Part shown: positions 1 to 8,574 of the stretch, piece by piece | How the letters are laid out: each line of letters starts with the position of its first letter | How positions within the stretch are numbered: position 1 is the first letter of the stretch | Origin: Planctomycetota bacterium | Lineage (GTDB): Bacteria; Planctomycetota; Planctomycetia; Planctomycetales; Planctomycetaceae | Length of the DNA: 64,000 bases | NCBI GenBank assembly: GCA_022600195.1 | Contig: JAHZKX010000033.1 | Coordinates: 1 to 64,000 of the forward strand | Direction: 5' to 3' | Translations under genes and position numbers: made by a program | The notes under the pieces: model-generated | What the model saw: only the letters and a program-made list of their open reading frames with translations | Databases searched by the model: none | Told to the model about the DNA's origin: nothing

Positions 1-20
1 CATTGAATTACCAAACCCCT

Positions 21-84
21 GCGGCATTTGCCGCGCGGTGTTCTTCTTCCGTTCGGCCTACGGCCTCACTCCAGAAGAACACCG
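21..84. repeat. Two adjacent inverted repeats (hairpin element)
   Basis: Two hairpins lie next to each other. The first is a 6-bp perfect stem with a 2-base loop at 21-34. The second has 12-bp perfect arms (36-47 and 73-84) around a 25-base loop that itself contains the short palindrome ggcctacggcc. Neither is followed by a run of T, so this does not read as a simple intrinsic terminator. It sits just downstream of the small reverse-strand gene at 138-293 and resembles a REP-like intergenic palindrome. Whether it is repeated elsewhere in the genome cannot be seen here. Confidence 0.6.
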
Positions 85-137
85 ACCCCATGAACCCCGA
101 TTCTCTCACTTAGGCTGGTACTAACATCGGGGGAAGG

Positions 138-293
138 TCATGAGGGCTTCGAATTTTCTGAACTGGTAGTGGATTTGCTGACAGTTTGCTGTGTGTCGTC
201 GGCCATCGTTGAACGAGGGCCGCTATTCGCTGCTAGAAATCCCAGCAGAACGCCGACCCCTATGAGTGAGAAAGAAGCGAGTTTGATTTTCAT
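138..293 (-). CDS. Small secreted or membrane-anchored peptide, 51 aa
   Basis: A 51-residue frame starts MKIKLASFSLIGVGVLLGF and ends SENSKPS. A GAGGA Shine-Dalgarno sequence lies 8 bases before the ATG, which supports translation. Residues 3-22 form one hydrophobic segment that would act as a signal peptide or anchor. The remaining 29 residues are polar and rich in Ser, Thr and Lys. From memory, very similar N-termini head larger secreted sulfatase-type proteins in planctomycetes, so this may be an orphan leader left after loss of the catalytic part, or a genuine small protein. No known domain is visible. Existence as an ORF is clear; function is unknown. Confidence 0.5.
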   Translation of the reverse strand: MKIKLASFSLIGVGVLLGFLAANSGPRSTMADDTQQTVSKSTTSSENSKPS

Positions 294-579
294 TGGTTGA
301 GTCCTCAAAGAATAACGAACGTTAAATAAAGCTCAGTCAGAAATTGAAAGGGACTGGATCCCCGATGCATCAAGGATCGAATCGCAGTCTCTAATTATTG
401 TAGTGTGGTACACAAAATTAGCGATTTATTTTCGAATTTCGTCTGAATTTCGGCAATATCATGCCTGACTGCATCGTTCGTTAATACTTGATGGTACTGA
501 AAATGAGTATGGCTGGCTTTGTTCCTGCCGTTTACTCTTGGCTGCAACGTTTGTCGCTCATGTACTCTAGCGTACTGAT
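294..579. other. Intergenic region, no gene seen
   Basis: This stretch lies between the small reverse-strand peptide gene and the 3' end of the RraA-like gene. I see no coding frame with a ribosome binding site, no tRNA-like fold and no clear terminator. Confidence 0.5.
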
Positions 580-1323
580 TTACAGCATGCCGGATAATTC
601 TTCTTTAAGGTTACTAAGACGCCGCCCCATCTCAGCGATGGCTTGCTGGTGACCGGGGATATCAGTGTTTCCGGCTCGAAGTCGGTCGAGCACGATTGCT
701 TCGTGTTTCAGATATTCGGAGCAGGCGTAAGGCACAGCGTGGGCGATTTCCAGCGGGATCGTTGTGACTCCGTTGCAGTCGCCGTGAAGTAAATCGCCTG
801 GGTAAATTGTAATGCCACCTACATGAACCGGAACGTTGATCGATTCCGTATGGCAATGACCGTGGCCACAAACGACTCCATTACTGAAGCACGGGAAGTC
901 AAGTGCGCGGACATTGTCCAGATCTCGAGCGGCTCCCGATGTGATTAATCCGACCGCTCCAAATGTTTTATACGTCAGACACATCCCATCACCGAACGTC
1001 GCGCCCGCAGGTGGGTCATCGAGATCCTGAAAAACCACGACCGCAGGGCCAGGCAGGCTTGCGAAGAATTCGAGATGCTGAGCGGACAGATTAGGATCGC
1101 CGGCTTTCTTTCGGGCCGGTTCCGCTGAGCGAAACGTTGCTGTGGTGGCGTAGCCCACCATCGGCGGCAGGTCCGGAAAGCAAGCGGCGATGCGTCGGTC
1201 CATGTAACCGGCCGTCGGAGGTCGAACATTGAACAGCTCGATCGCGTTGCAAATCGTGGGAGTGTCATATTTTGACAGTTCGGCAATGTTCGGCGGCTCA
1301 AATTTTTTGGTGACTGAATTCAT
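580..1323 (-). CDS. RraA family protein (HMG aldolase/RraA-like)
   Basis: This is a 247-aa cytoplasmic protein of the RraA / 4-hydroxy-4-methyl-2-oxoglutarate aldolase fold. Family landmarks are visible: an N-terminal DTPTICNAIE segment, the central TSGAARDLDNVRAL segment corresponding to the family's G...RD motif, and GDLLHGDCNGVTTIP corresponding to the GDxxxxDxxGVxxxP signature. Members are either divalent-metal aldolases/decarboxylases of 2-oxo acids or, in the E. coli case, a regulator of RNase E; sequence alone does not decide. Length is close to the 200-240 aa usual for the family. No good Shine-Dalgarno sequence precedes the ATG. The divergent neighbour is a decayed yjbQ fragment, so no operon partner is evident. 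A role in sugar or aromatic acid catabolism is plausible but inferred. Confidence 0.85.
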   Translation of the reverse strand: MNSVTKKFEPPNIAELSKYDTPTICNAIELFNVRPPTAGYMDRRIAACFPDLPPMVGYATTATFRSAEPARKKAGDPNLSAQHLEFFASLPGPAVVVFQDLDDPPAGATFGDGMCLTYKTFGAVGLITSGAARDLDNVRALDFPCFSNGVVCGHGHCHTESINVPVHVGGITIYPGDLLHGDCNGVTTIPLEIAHAVPYACSEYLKHEAIVLDRLRAGNTDIPGHQQAIAEMGRRLSNLKEELSGML

Positions 1324-1448
1324 GATGAGATTTCTAATGGTGTGATTGACGTTTCAGATGTGACGAAATCTTATTGAATCGAAAAATGGACGTCAACGAC
1401 CCTCCGTAAATAGAGCTCATTTCCTAAAACACAGTTCGCAAAGATGTG

Positions 1449-1637
1449 CTACTCAATCAACGAGTCAGGCTCGTTGTTGTTAATAAAGACGGACGCGGTG
1501 ATGTACATTGCGTTGATGAGCACCAGGCCGTCTTGCACGCCGCTCTCGGTGACCAGTTGTTCGACGTCATCGTGGATCGAAACAATTTGTCGTCGCTCTG
1601 GGATATCCATCCAGAGTTCTTTGGTGAGTGTTTTCAT
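1449..1637 (-). pseudogene. Truncated YjbQ (UPF0047) N-terminal remnant
   Basis: The frame reads MKTLTKELWMDIPERRQIV and continues through GLVLINAMYITASVFINNNE before stopping at TAG after 62 residues. This matches the first half of the YjbQ/UPF0047 family (thiamin-phosphate-synthase-like fold, usually about 130-140 aa). The missing C-terminal half carries the conserved H and E residues of the family. The sequence downstream of the stop (1448 down to 1330) does not restore homology in any frame, so the 3' half was deleted rather than frameshifted. An in-frame ATG six codons upstream (1655) also exists. Probably non-functional. Confidence 0.75.
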
Positions 1638-1655
1638 GTCACGAAATGACTCCAC

Positions 1656-1982
1656 AGAAAATTTACATTATGACAGTAGCAGGCACCTGAAGCTGCCAAT
1701 TTCGTTTGAACGCGTATTGTGAGCTTAGAGTATTTCACTCTGAAAGGTGGTGATCTATGTTGCTTGTCTCTGTATTCTATCCTGTGAATGGTTACGGGTA
1801 AACCGATTGAAACTAAAGCGAAAAAGTATCAGTCCGGGTGACTCTGACGAATTGTGAAACATCGGGGGCTACTTTCTTTAATCGCTTGCAGGGTGCCATC
1901 TTCGCGGTCATACTGAATTCAGAATCTGATTCTCTCTTGCATTACTTTTTATTATCTCAGGCATTTCTAAAGGATCTATGTC
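1656..1982. other. Intergenic region upstream of the SGNH hydrolase
   Basis: No convincing gene is seen. An AAGGA Shine-Dalgarno sequence about 9 bases before the ATG at 1983 supports that start. The promoter is probably within this stretch, but no clear -35/-10 pair stands out. Confidence 0.4.
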
Positions 1983-3338
1983 ATGTGGCATTGCAGACGA
2001 CCGCTGACTGTTTTGGCGGTTATCGTGCTCGCGGTTTCAACGTACTTTCCCTGTCGTCTAAACGCAGAGGATCCAGTTACTCAGAAGCTGATTGCAAAAG
2101 GCAAGGTTTTAAAGTTGAAGCGTGATACGATGCTGGGCGTTGTTCAGGCTGAAAAAGAATACTTCGGATTGCGTTCTGCGCCGCCTGGTACCGTTGATGA
2201 ATTTGGGAGTCACTATATCAGTATTGCGATGCTGGCAGATGTAATTTTCGCACCTGGTGATTTTCAGATGAATCTGAAGATGGGGTTGGTGAAGCTCAGC
2301 AAAGCTCCTGGACCAGTTATGGTCAGTCTCAAGATAGGTAAGTGTTGGTACGAATTTGCCTTTGAAGATCAAAGGCTGACAATCAAAGGTGTTCGCCTCG
2401 ATACCGTTCGTTACGACCACATGGAGATGTCGCATACGGTGCCGATCAAGCTGGATGGCAGTCCCTTCACTCTAAATTTTTCACGAACAGGGGGCGCGTT
2501 ACAAATCAGACTTAATGGCGAGTTGCTACAGACGCTCTGGTCGGAGCCATCAGGAGGCGATCTGGCAATTTGTGTCGATCGTAAAAGTTTGCTGCGTGTG
2601 GCGACCAGCGTCAATGATACTGAAGCGGAACTGCGTATTTTTGACTGGACTGCCAGCGGAGCATTCGAAAAAACGACTCCAGCCCGGCAGCGTTGGGAAA
2701 AGCTAAGTGGCGACAGTTGGAGATTGATGAAACGCATTGGTAATGCTTACGAATATCAGAAAGACAATCCAGATCTTCCCAATGTGTTAATCATCGGCGA
2801 TTCCATTTCGATCTACTACACCGATACGGTTCGCCGATTGTTGGCGGGTCATGCAGATGTCTATCGTACTCCCATGGGGCCCGGTAAAGCGGAGACACTC
2901 TTTGAGAGTCTGGACGAGTTTCTCGCGGAGGGAACATGGGATGTGATTCACTTTAACTCCGGACTACATGATTTTGCGCGACATAAAGGAACGGAAGAAA
3001 ATCTGCAGAAGTATCGCAAAAATCTGAAGACCATTATTGGTAAGCTTCGCGGCACGGGTGCCCAATTGATCTGGGCCAGCACAACACCTGTGCCTGCGAA
3101 AGCGCCCGCTTCGATCACCGATGACGTGCGCTGTCAGAAATACAACGCGACGGCACAAGCCCTGATGGACGAACTGAACATACCCGTGAATGATTTATAC
3201 TCGGCTGTTTTACCGGATCACTCCCGCTATTGGACCGCACCTAATAATATCCATTTTAACTCTGTGGGATCTGCCTTTCTCGGGAGGCGGGTGGCAAATG
3301 CTATTCTACCCGCTTTGAAAAAGAATTCATCGCCATAG
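1983..3338 (+). CDS. Secreted SGNH/GDSL-type hydrolase
   Basis: A 451-aa exported protein. Residues 1-28 form a signal peptide ending near LNA. Residues 60-240 form a beta-rich region of unknown identity. The C-terminal third is an SGNH-fold esterase domain: block I is IGDSIS with the nucleophile Ser274, the block III Asn is Asn325 in HFNSGLHD, and the catalytic His is His424 in NNIHFNSVG. In the usual block V DxxH pair the Asp position (421) is Asn here, so the triad is altered or uses another acid. Such enzymes deacylate or deacetylate polysaccharides and lipids; the substrate is unknown. The start is supported by an AAGGA ribosome site. The aldolase gene follows 54 bases downstream on the same strand, so co-transcription is possible. 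Confidence 0.85.
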   Translation: MWHCRRPLTVLAVIVLAVSTYFPCRLNAEDPVTQKLIAKGKVLKLKRDTMLGVVQAEKEYFGLRSAPPGTVDEFGSHYISIAMLADVIFAPGDFQMNLKMGLVKLSKAPGPVMVSLKIGKCWYEFAFEDQRLTIKGVRLDTVRYDHMEMSHTVPIKLDGSPFTLNFSRTGGALQIRLNGELLQTLWSEPSGGDLAICVDRKSLLRVATSVNDTEAELRIFDWTASGAFEKTTPARQRWEKLSGDSWRLMKRIGNAYEYQKDNPDLPNVLIIGDSISIYYTDTVRRLLAGHADVYRTPMGPGKAETLFESLDEFLAEGTWDVIHFNSGLHDFARHKGTEENLQKYRKNLKTIIGKLRGTGAQLIWASTTPVPAKAPASITDDVRCQKYNATAQALMDELNIPVNDLYSAVLPDHSRYWTAPNNIHFNSVGSAFLGRRVANAILPALKKNSSP

Positions 3339-3392
3339 CCTGTCATTTCGGTTTCGCACACAGGATGATTTCTGTTCCCTATTACTTTAACC

Positions 3393-4217
3393 ATGCGAAT
3401 TGAGCCACTCAAAATGCTATCTCCTGCGAAACGTTTAAAAGAGCAACTGGCAACAGACCAGCCGGTCATCGGATTGATGGCAACCGACCATGCCTGGCCT
3501 TTATTGGTAGAAGTTTGTCAGAAAGGTGGCCTGGATTATCTGGTCGTCGATAGTGAGCATGGTGACTTTTCTGATGAACTGGTATCCCATATCTGCCAGA
3601 TTGGGCGACTGGCGAATTTTCCGGTATTGGTGCGGACGATCTCATGCGAACCGACTGTGATTCGGCGAACGATTGACTTAGGTCCCTGCGGTATTTTGAT
3701 TCCGTGTGTGGAATCTACTGCACAGCTTGATTTGGTTCAAGAAGCGTCTCTGATGCCACCACGGGGGCGTCGACGACCGGGTGGAAAGGGTAATTACTGG
3801 CAAAAAAATTTCCAGTACGAAACCTGGAAAACTGACTTTGAAGATCATTTCATTGTCATCCCTCAGATCGAATCGCAAACTGGTGTCGACAATGTAGATT
3901 CGATAGCCGCTCATCCTCTGGTGACCGCACTGGGGCTTGGACCTTACGATCTTTCTGCAGACCTGGGCTGTTGCTGGAACCCTGAGAATGAGGATTATCT
4001 GGCAGCTTTGGATCGTGTCAAAGCAGCCGCTGATGCAGTGGGAAAAAAAGTATGGGCGGGAACCGATGTGTCGGCTTTGCAAGCCAAGGGTTATACGTTT
4101 CTGTGGGTTGGAACGGCGACATCGGTACTTACGAATGCCCTTTCTCAAATTGTAGAAGGCGTCAAAAATCCTGACACCCGGAATTCCGAACAAATGGGGA
4201 CACCTCCACCAGCATGA
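3393..4217 (+). CDS. HpcH/HpaI family aldolase
   Basis: A 274-aa class II pyruvate aldolase of the HpcH/HpaI/citrate lyase beta superfamily. It should cleave or form 4-hydroxy-2-oxo acids with a divalent metal. The expected residues are in order: general-base His56 in VVDSEHGDF, Arg81 in VLVRTIS, metal ligand Glu160 in IPQIES, and metal ligand Asp186 in GLGPYDLSAD. Length fits the family. The start may instead be the ATG at 3414. The stop codon overlaps the start of the next gene (ATGA at 4214-4217), so the VCBS-repeat protein is translationally coupled to it. The physiological substrate (2-keto-3-deoxy sugar acid or an aromatic-pathway intermediate) cannot be decided from sequence. Confidence 0.88.
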   Translation: MRIEPLKMLSPAKRLKEQLATDQPVIGLMATDHAWPLLVEVCQKGGLDYLVVDSEHGDFSDELVSHICQIGRLANFPVLVRTISCEPTVIRRTIDLGPCGILIPCVESTAQLDLVQEASLMPPRGRRRPGGKGNYWQKNFQYETWKTDFEDHFIVIPQIESQTGVDNVDSIAAHPLVTALGLGPYDLSADLGCCWNPENEDYLAALDRVKAAADAVGKKVWAGTDVSALQAKGYTFLWVGTATSVLTNALSQIVEGVKNPDTRNSEQMGTPPPA

Positions 4218-6742
4218 AAACGATTACAAGCTTTCTCATTCTATTGTTATTCACCGCGTCGAGTTTTGCACAAAACGTCGATACAGGGGCGCAGAGTTTA
4301 TATCAAGTCAAGCTGACTGTCGCTTCGAACACACAAGCAAATTCGCCGATCGCAGTCACGATCAATTTCCGAGAGTTGCTTGGAAATCAAACTGTGCAGA
4401 TTTTACGGAGTTCGATTAGGATCAAGGCTGGTGAAGTGAATCTTCCCTGCAGTATCAGTGGCGACCTTGAGAATCAAGGTGAGGCGACGATTGCCTGGCG
4501 CAGTACCGGACCGAAACGTAAAGAGTATCAGCTTCATTTTGAGGCCGGGAACCCCAAGCTAGCGGCCAAGGCAAATACGCGATCATTTTCGGGCCCAATA
4601 GGGATCGGCGACACCTTCCATTACAATCACGGTAAATCGGGTCCCGCGAACATTACGCCGCTTCATTCGCAGTTTATTCACGTCGATTGGGACGGCGATG
4701 GTCGTCGTGATCTGATTGGCTGGGGCTTTCGCTTATTTGAACACAATCAGGAGCTCGAAAAACGTCTTGGTAACGCCGTTTATTTTCTGAAAAATGTGGG
4801 CACCAAAAAGGCACCGCTGTTTTTGCCACGTCGTCGTCTGTTGGACAGTGAAGAAAATTACCTGCGATCCGATCTGCTTCCTCAGAACGGGTTTGTTGAC
4901 GACTGGGACGGTGATGGTGATCCGGATTTCTATGGGTTCGGTCCGGCACTCTGGCTGAACTGGTGGGAGAACACGGGCAAACGCGACGCGAACGGGTTAT
5001 GGATTCTGAAGCCTGCTCAAAAAGTAATACAATTGAGAGAAGAATCAGAATTCCGGGAGCAACATCCGGGAATTTTGCGAAAGCGGCTGGTCTGGGCACC
5101 GCGGGGCGTGCGGCGAATTGACTGGGAAGGTGATGGCGATGTTGATCTTATTGTCGGTTATCGGAAAGTCAGTCGAATTCGAAAAGTCGACACAAGTAAA
5201 GGCGTTGCCCCGTATGGCACGGCCGTTATGGTGTATGACTTGCTGGAGAATACGGGGACAAAAGTAAAAGGTGTCGTCAAGTACGCGCGGCCTGTGACAT
5301 TGACGGATTTGAATGGGATCGTGATTCATGGACGAGGTCATGCCAACGGCTCAGTGGAATATGCTGACTGGGACGGCGATGGTGATTTCGATTTGTTGTT
5401 TCACTCTGAAACAGATAGACCTCTGGAAGGTGGCCGACTCACATTTTGTGAAAACCGTGGCAGCCGCGAAGAACCGTTGTTTGAAGCCCCGATACCCATT
5501 GGCGTGAAAATCGTCGACTCTCCTTTCCTGGTCGACTGGAACGAAGATGGTCTCCTGGACATGATTTCCAACGGGGAATTTTTCGAGAATGTGAATCCGA
5601 AGTCACAAGTCAAAAGATCTTTGCCTCATCCTTTCAGTATCTCACCTCAACACGCAGCCGCCTTGCCCAAGCCTGTTCGCGGTCGAACTGTGCCAGGTAC
5701 CCGCATCCCTAAAATATCGACTTATCCAAAATTAATCTCACGTGGTATCGCCAAACAGGTTGATCCAGAAATCATGTCCTACTTCACCATCTCAGTCGAT
5801 TGGGAAAACGATGGCGACTTGGATCTGGTGGGTGGTTTTCACACAGGTCTGCGACTGTTCAAGAATCGTGGTACTACTTTGAACCCGGTCTTTGAAGCAC
5901 CGGTTATGCTCGATGCGGGTGGCAAACCAATTTCGATGCCGAACTGGGTGGATCCGCAATCAGATGATCCCTCCACTTTCGGACCGCAGGGACCGACCGA
6001 ACCAATGTATGGCTGGTTATGCCCTACGATGGGCGACTGGGACGGTGATGGCGATCTCGATTTGTTTGTGACAGGCCAGCGCTGGGAAACGAAGTACTTT
6101 GAGAATACAGGGTCACGCAAAGCACCGGTTTTTGCCAAAGGACGAACTGTGACAGTCAACGGCCTCACTGATGAGTTGGCATGGCGTTCCAAAATTTCTA
6201 TCGGCGATATTGACGGAGACGGGACCATGGATCTGGTAATTCATTCAGACCGGGATAATGCCTTTCACGTTTGCGTTCGGAAAAGTGAACAACCCGATCC
6301 GAGTCGAATGGACTTTGCTGCCGGCCCTGCTTTGAAGCTGGAAAGTGGCGAGCCGGTCACAGGTTGGTTCGGCGGTCAGAATAATAACAGTGATAACCAT
6401 ACGCTGCTCGTCGACTGGGATTCAGATGGTGATCTCGATTTGATCAAAGGAACCGTGTGGTCGGTGTACTATTATGAAAACACAGGCAGCCCCACCAAGC
6501 CCCGGTTTAAAGCGCACGGAAAGTTTCAATTGAACGGCAAGGATCTTCAGGCTTACAATCACGCCTGCTCGTTCGATGCCGCCGACTGGAACGAAGACGG
6601 TCGCATGGACCTGTTGCATGGAACAGAAGGCCCTTCCGATCAACCACAGGGCGCCGTCTTGCACTTGTTTGATCGTGCCTATCTGGAAGGAGAGCTTCCC
6701 GTGGTCTCGGTCGGCAAACCGGAACTCCTGCAGCAGTATTAG
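4214..6742 (+). CDS. Secreted VCBS/FG-GAP repeat protein with ten calcium-type loops
   Basis: An 842-aa protein with a signal peptide (residues 1-19, ending SFA-QN). From about residue 158 to 800 it carries ten DxDxDG-type loops: DWDGDGRRDL, DWDGDGDPDF, DWEGDGDVDL, DWDGDGDFDL, DWNEDGLLDM, DWENDGDLDL, DWDGDGDLDL, DIDGDGTMDL, DWDSDGDLDL and DWNEDGRMDL. These are typical of FG-GAP/VCBS beta-propeller repeats that bind calcium, and most are followed by a LFENTGS-like strand. Residues 20-130 form an extra N-terminal beta domain. No catalytic domain is recognised; a carbohydrate- or surface-binding role is likely. It is translationally coupled to the upstream aldolase by an ATGA overlap, an unexpected pairing of a cytoplasmic enzyme with a secreted protein. 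Confidence 0.85.
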   Translation: MKTITSFLILLLFTASSFAQNVDTGAQSLYQVKLTVASNTQANSPIAVTINFRELLGNQTVQILRSSIRIKAGEVNLPCSISGDLENQGEATIAWRSTGPKRKEYQLHFEAGNPKLAAKANTRSFSGPIGIGDTFHYNHGKSGPANITPLHSQFIHVDWDGDGRRDLIGWGFRLFEHNQELEKRLGNAVYFLKNVGTKKAPLFLPRRRLLDSEENYLRSDLLPQNGFVDDWDGDGDPDFYGFGPALWLNWWENTGKRDANGLWILKPAQKVIQLREESEFREQHPGILRKRLVWAPRGVRRIDWEGDGDVDLIVGYRKVSRIRKVDTSKGVAPYGTAVMVYDLLENTGTKVKGVVKYARPVTLTDLNGIVIHGRGHANGSVEYADWDGDGDFDLLFHSETDRPLEGGRLTFCENRGSREEPLFEAPIPIGVKIVDSPFLVDWNEDGLLDMISNGEFFENVNPKSQVKRSLPHPFSISPQHAAALPKPVRGRTVPGTRIPKISTYPKLISRGIAKQVDPEIMSYFTISVDWENDGDLDLVGGFHTGLRLFKNRGTTLNPVFEAPVMLDAGGKPISMPNWVDPQSDDPSTFGPQGPTEPMYGWLCPTMGDWDGDGDLDLFVTGQRWETKYFENTGSRKAPVFAKGRTVTVNGLTDELAWRSKISIGDIDGDGTMDLVIHSDRDNAFHVCVRKSEQPDPSRMDFAAGPALKLESGEPVTGWFGGQNNNSDNHTLLVDWDSDGDLDLIKGTVWSVYYYENTGSPTKPRFKAHGKFQLNGKDLQAYNHACSFDAADWNEDGRMDLLHGTEGPSDQPQGAVLHLFDRAYLEGELPVVSVGKPELLQQY

Positions 6743-6830
6743 CTTCGATTCCATGAGGATAGATTGTCTCTGTTCGATCTCATCCAAAGCCATTTTTTTG
6801 AATAAATCCCTCTCTGGGGGCATTTTTTCG

Positions 6831-6859
6831 TTGATTAGACTGACAGTCTAGATTATTGT
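6831..6859 (+). promoter_or_regulatory. Promoter with embedded operator for the TetR gene
   Basis: A -35-like TTGATT (6831-6836) and a -10-like TATTGT (6854-6859) are separated by 17 bases. The spacer is mostly filled by a perfect palindrome, TAGACTG-A-CAGTCTA (6836-6850), the form of a TetR-family operator. Repressor bound there would block RNA polymerase directly. The expected transcription start falls at about 6866, one base before the ATG at 6867, so the mRNA may be leaderless. No Shine-Dalgarno sequence is present, in agreement. Confidence 0.65.
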
Positions 6860-6866
6860 TCTAAAT

Positions 6867-7496
6867 ATGAAACAAGAATTACGTGTTCCCCCATCGAAGA
6901 ATAGTGGTCGTCGGATTTCGACCGAACAGCGGCGGCGCGAAATCCTGGATGCCGCTTTGTCCTGTTTTCTGAAACGGGGTGTGGCTGGTACGACGATCGA
7001 GCAAATCCGAGTGGCGTCGAAAGCCAGTCATGGCAGTATCTACCATTTATTTCGCAGCAAAGATGAGATTGCGCTGACGCTCTTCCTGGAAGGCATGCAC
7101 GATTATCATCACAAAATATTACAGGCGTTGGAGCAGGAGACGACGGCTTTTGGCTGTGTAAAGGCCATGATCGTCACACACTTAAAAGATGTCGCAGACG
7201 ATCCGCCACTTGCCCTTTATCTGACGCGGCTGGGTATGGCCGATGATTTGGGAGAAATCAGCGACCAGTTCCGCTCATTGAATGATCATTATATTCAATC
7301 CGTTTGGCCGCACCTCGAACCATTTGTTGATCGTGGCGAAATCGTACGGCTTCCACCGGAGATCTACATCTCACAGATTGTCGGTCCGGCCATTCATTTA
7401 TGTCGAAGCTGGCTTCGCGGGCGCCTTGATCAAGATCTGTTCTCAGCAACCGATCATTTAGTAGACGCCGCCTGGAAATCCCTGCAACCTGGTTGA
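6867..7496 (+). CDS. TetR/AcrR family transcriptional regulator
   Basis: A 209-aa cytoplasmic DNA-binding repressor. Residues 21-67 form the TetR N-terminal helix-turn-helix: RREILDAALSCFLKRGV, then TTIEQIRVASKASHGSIYHLFRSKDEI. The remaining helices would form the ligand-binding and dimerisation domain, which shows no identifiable ligand motif. Length is typical. A 15-bp palindrome lies within its promoter just upstream, so autoregulation is very likely. The next gene downstream (secreted unknown at 7566) is 69 bases away on the same strand and may belong to the regulon, but no second operator copy is seen before it. Confidence 0.92.
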   Translation: MKQELRVPPSKNSGRRISTEQRRREILDAALSCFLKRGVAGTTIEQIRVASKASHGSIYHLFRSKDEIALTLFLEGMHDYHHKILQALEQETTAFGCVKAMIVTHLKDVADDPPLALYLTRLGMADDLGEISDQFRSLNDHYIQSVWPHLEPFVDRGEIVRLPPEIYISQIVGPAIHLCRSWLRGRLDQDLFSATDHLVDAAWKSLQPG

Positions 7497-7565
7497 GTGG
7501 ATCACAAAATTGGAAATGAACTCGGAGTCATAATTTCACAATACTTTGCACTGAAAGAGTAAAGC

Positions 7566-8543
7566 ATGAACTCGATGAGTTTCATAAAACATCTTACACT
7601 TTGTGGCGTCCTCTCATGTCTGGGTACGCCGATTACATTTGCGGACGAGTCGAAAGTTATTCTGAAACCGAATTCCACACAGGACAGTTTCGACTTCGAC
7701 ACAAAGCAAATGTCGGGCACGATTCGTCTGGACGGCCCCTATCATGGAGTCACGCGGCTGACAGATAAACGCACAGGAAAACAGGTGATTGATACCAGGT
7801 ACTCTGCGCTCAATTTCTATAAACTAATGTCTGTCAATCAGGTCATGGACGAGCCACGTAAGATGGCACGCACGATTACATTTGATGATCATTGGGTTGA
7901 AGTCAAGTGGGCGGCGACCGATTCACATCAGGGAGTGTTGACGGCGCGGTATGAAGTCAGCGAACCGAATGTGGTCGATCTGACACTGACACTGAAATCA
8001 TCGGGAACGTATTCTGCCTACGAAGTCTTTATGCCGAACTATTTTGACAAAGCTCTTATCCCGCATGTTTATTTATGGACGCGTGGCCGTCGTGCAAATG
8101 AACTGGTGCTGCCGAGTGTGAATGATGTGTTTCGTGAGACGGTGCTGGTTTTTCCGCGTGATGCTCACGTCGCGCGGCACTGTATTGATGGGCGCTGGGA
8201 CCGAAATGAATGGAATCGATCTACCGTGCAGATGTGTCCTGTCAGGCATTATGCGCGTTGTCTGGCTTTCATGACAGATCAAGAAAAAAAGTTGGGTGTC
8301 GTTCTGATGTCACGACCTCAGGATTGTTATGCGATCAGTACGCGCTATCACGCCGACAATGAAGCTGACCGCCTGACATCTTACAGTGCGTTCGATTTTT
8401 CGCTCTTTGGCGATAATGTGATTCCCGGTGATGAGCGAACAGTGCGGGTGCGTCTGGCTTTAACCCCACTGGATAGCGAGATGTCCCAACCACTCAAACT
8501 TTACCAAACGTATCTGTCAGAAATGAACGGTCCGCGCAAATAA
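7566..8543 (+). CDS. Secreted protein of unknown function
   Basis: A 325-aa protein with an N-terminal signal peptide (residues 1-26, hydrophobic core LTLCGVLSCLG, cleavage near TFA-DE). The mature part is predicted mainly beta-strand, with many aromatic and charged residues (for example YHGVTRLTDKRTGKQVID near residue 60 and HVYLWTRGRR near 165). This composition is reminiscent of beta-sandwich sugar-processing or sugar-binding folds, but I recognise no defined family. It lies 22-31 bases upstream of a Gfo/Idh/MocA gene with which it is probably co-transcribed, which points to a role in sugar or sugar-acid processing outside the cytoplasm. That role is inferred from context only. Confidence 0.8.
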   Translation: MNSMSFIKHLTLCGVLSCLGTPITFADESKVILKPNSTQDSFDFDTKQMSGTIRLDGPYHGVTRLTDKRTGKQVIDTRYSALNFYKLMSVNQVMDEPRKMARTITFDDHWVEVKWAATDSHQGVLTARYEVSEPNVVDLTLTLKSSGTYSAYEVFMPNYFDKALIPHVYLWTRGRRANELVLPSVNDVFRETVLVFPRDAHVARHCIDGRWDRNEWNRSTVQMCPVRHYARCLAFMTDQEKKLGVVLMSRPQDCYAISTRYHADNEADRLTSYSAFDFSLFGDNVIPGDERTVRVRLALTPLDSEMSQPLKLYQTYLSEMNGPRK

Positions 8544-8574
8544 TCAAACTACTCAATTCAGAAGGATGAACACC

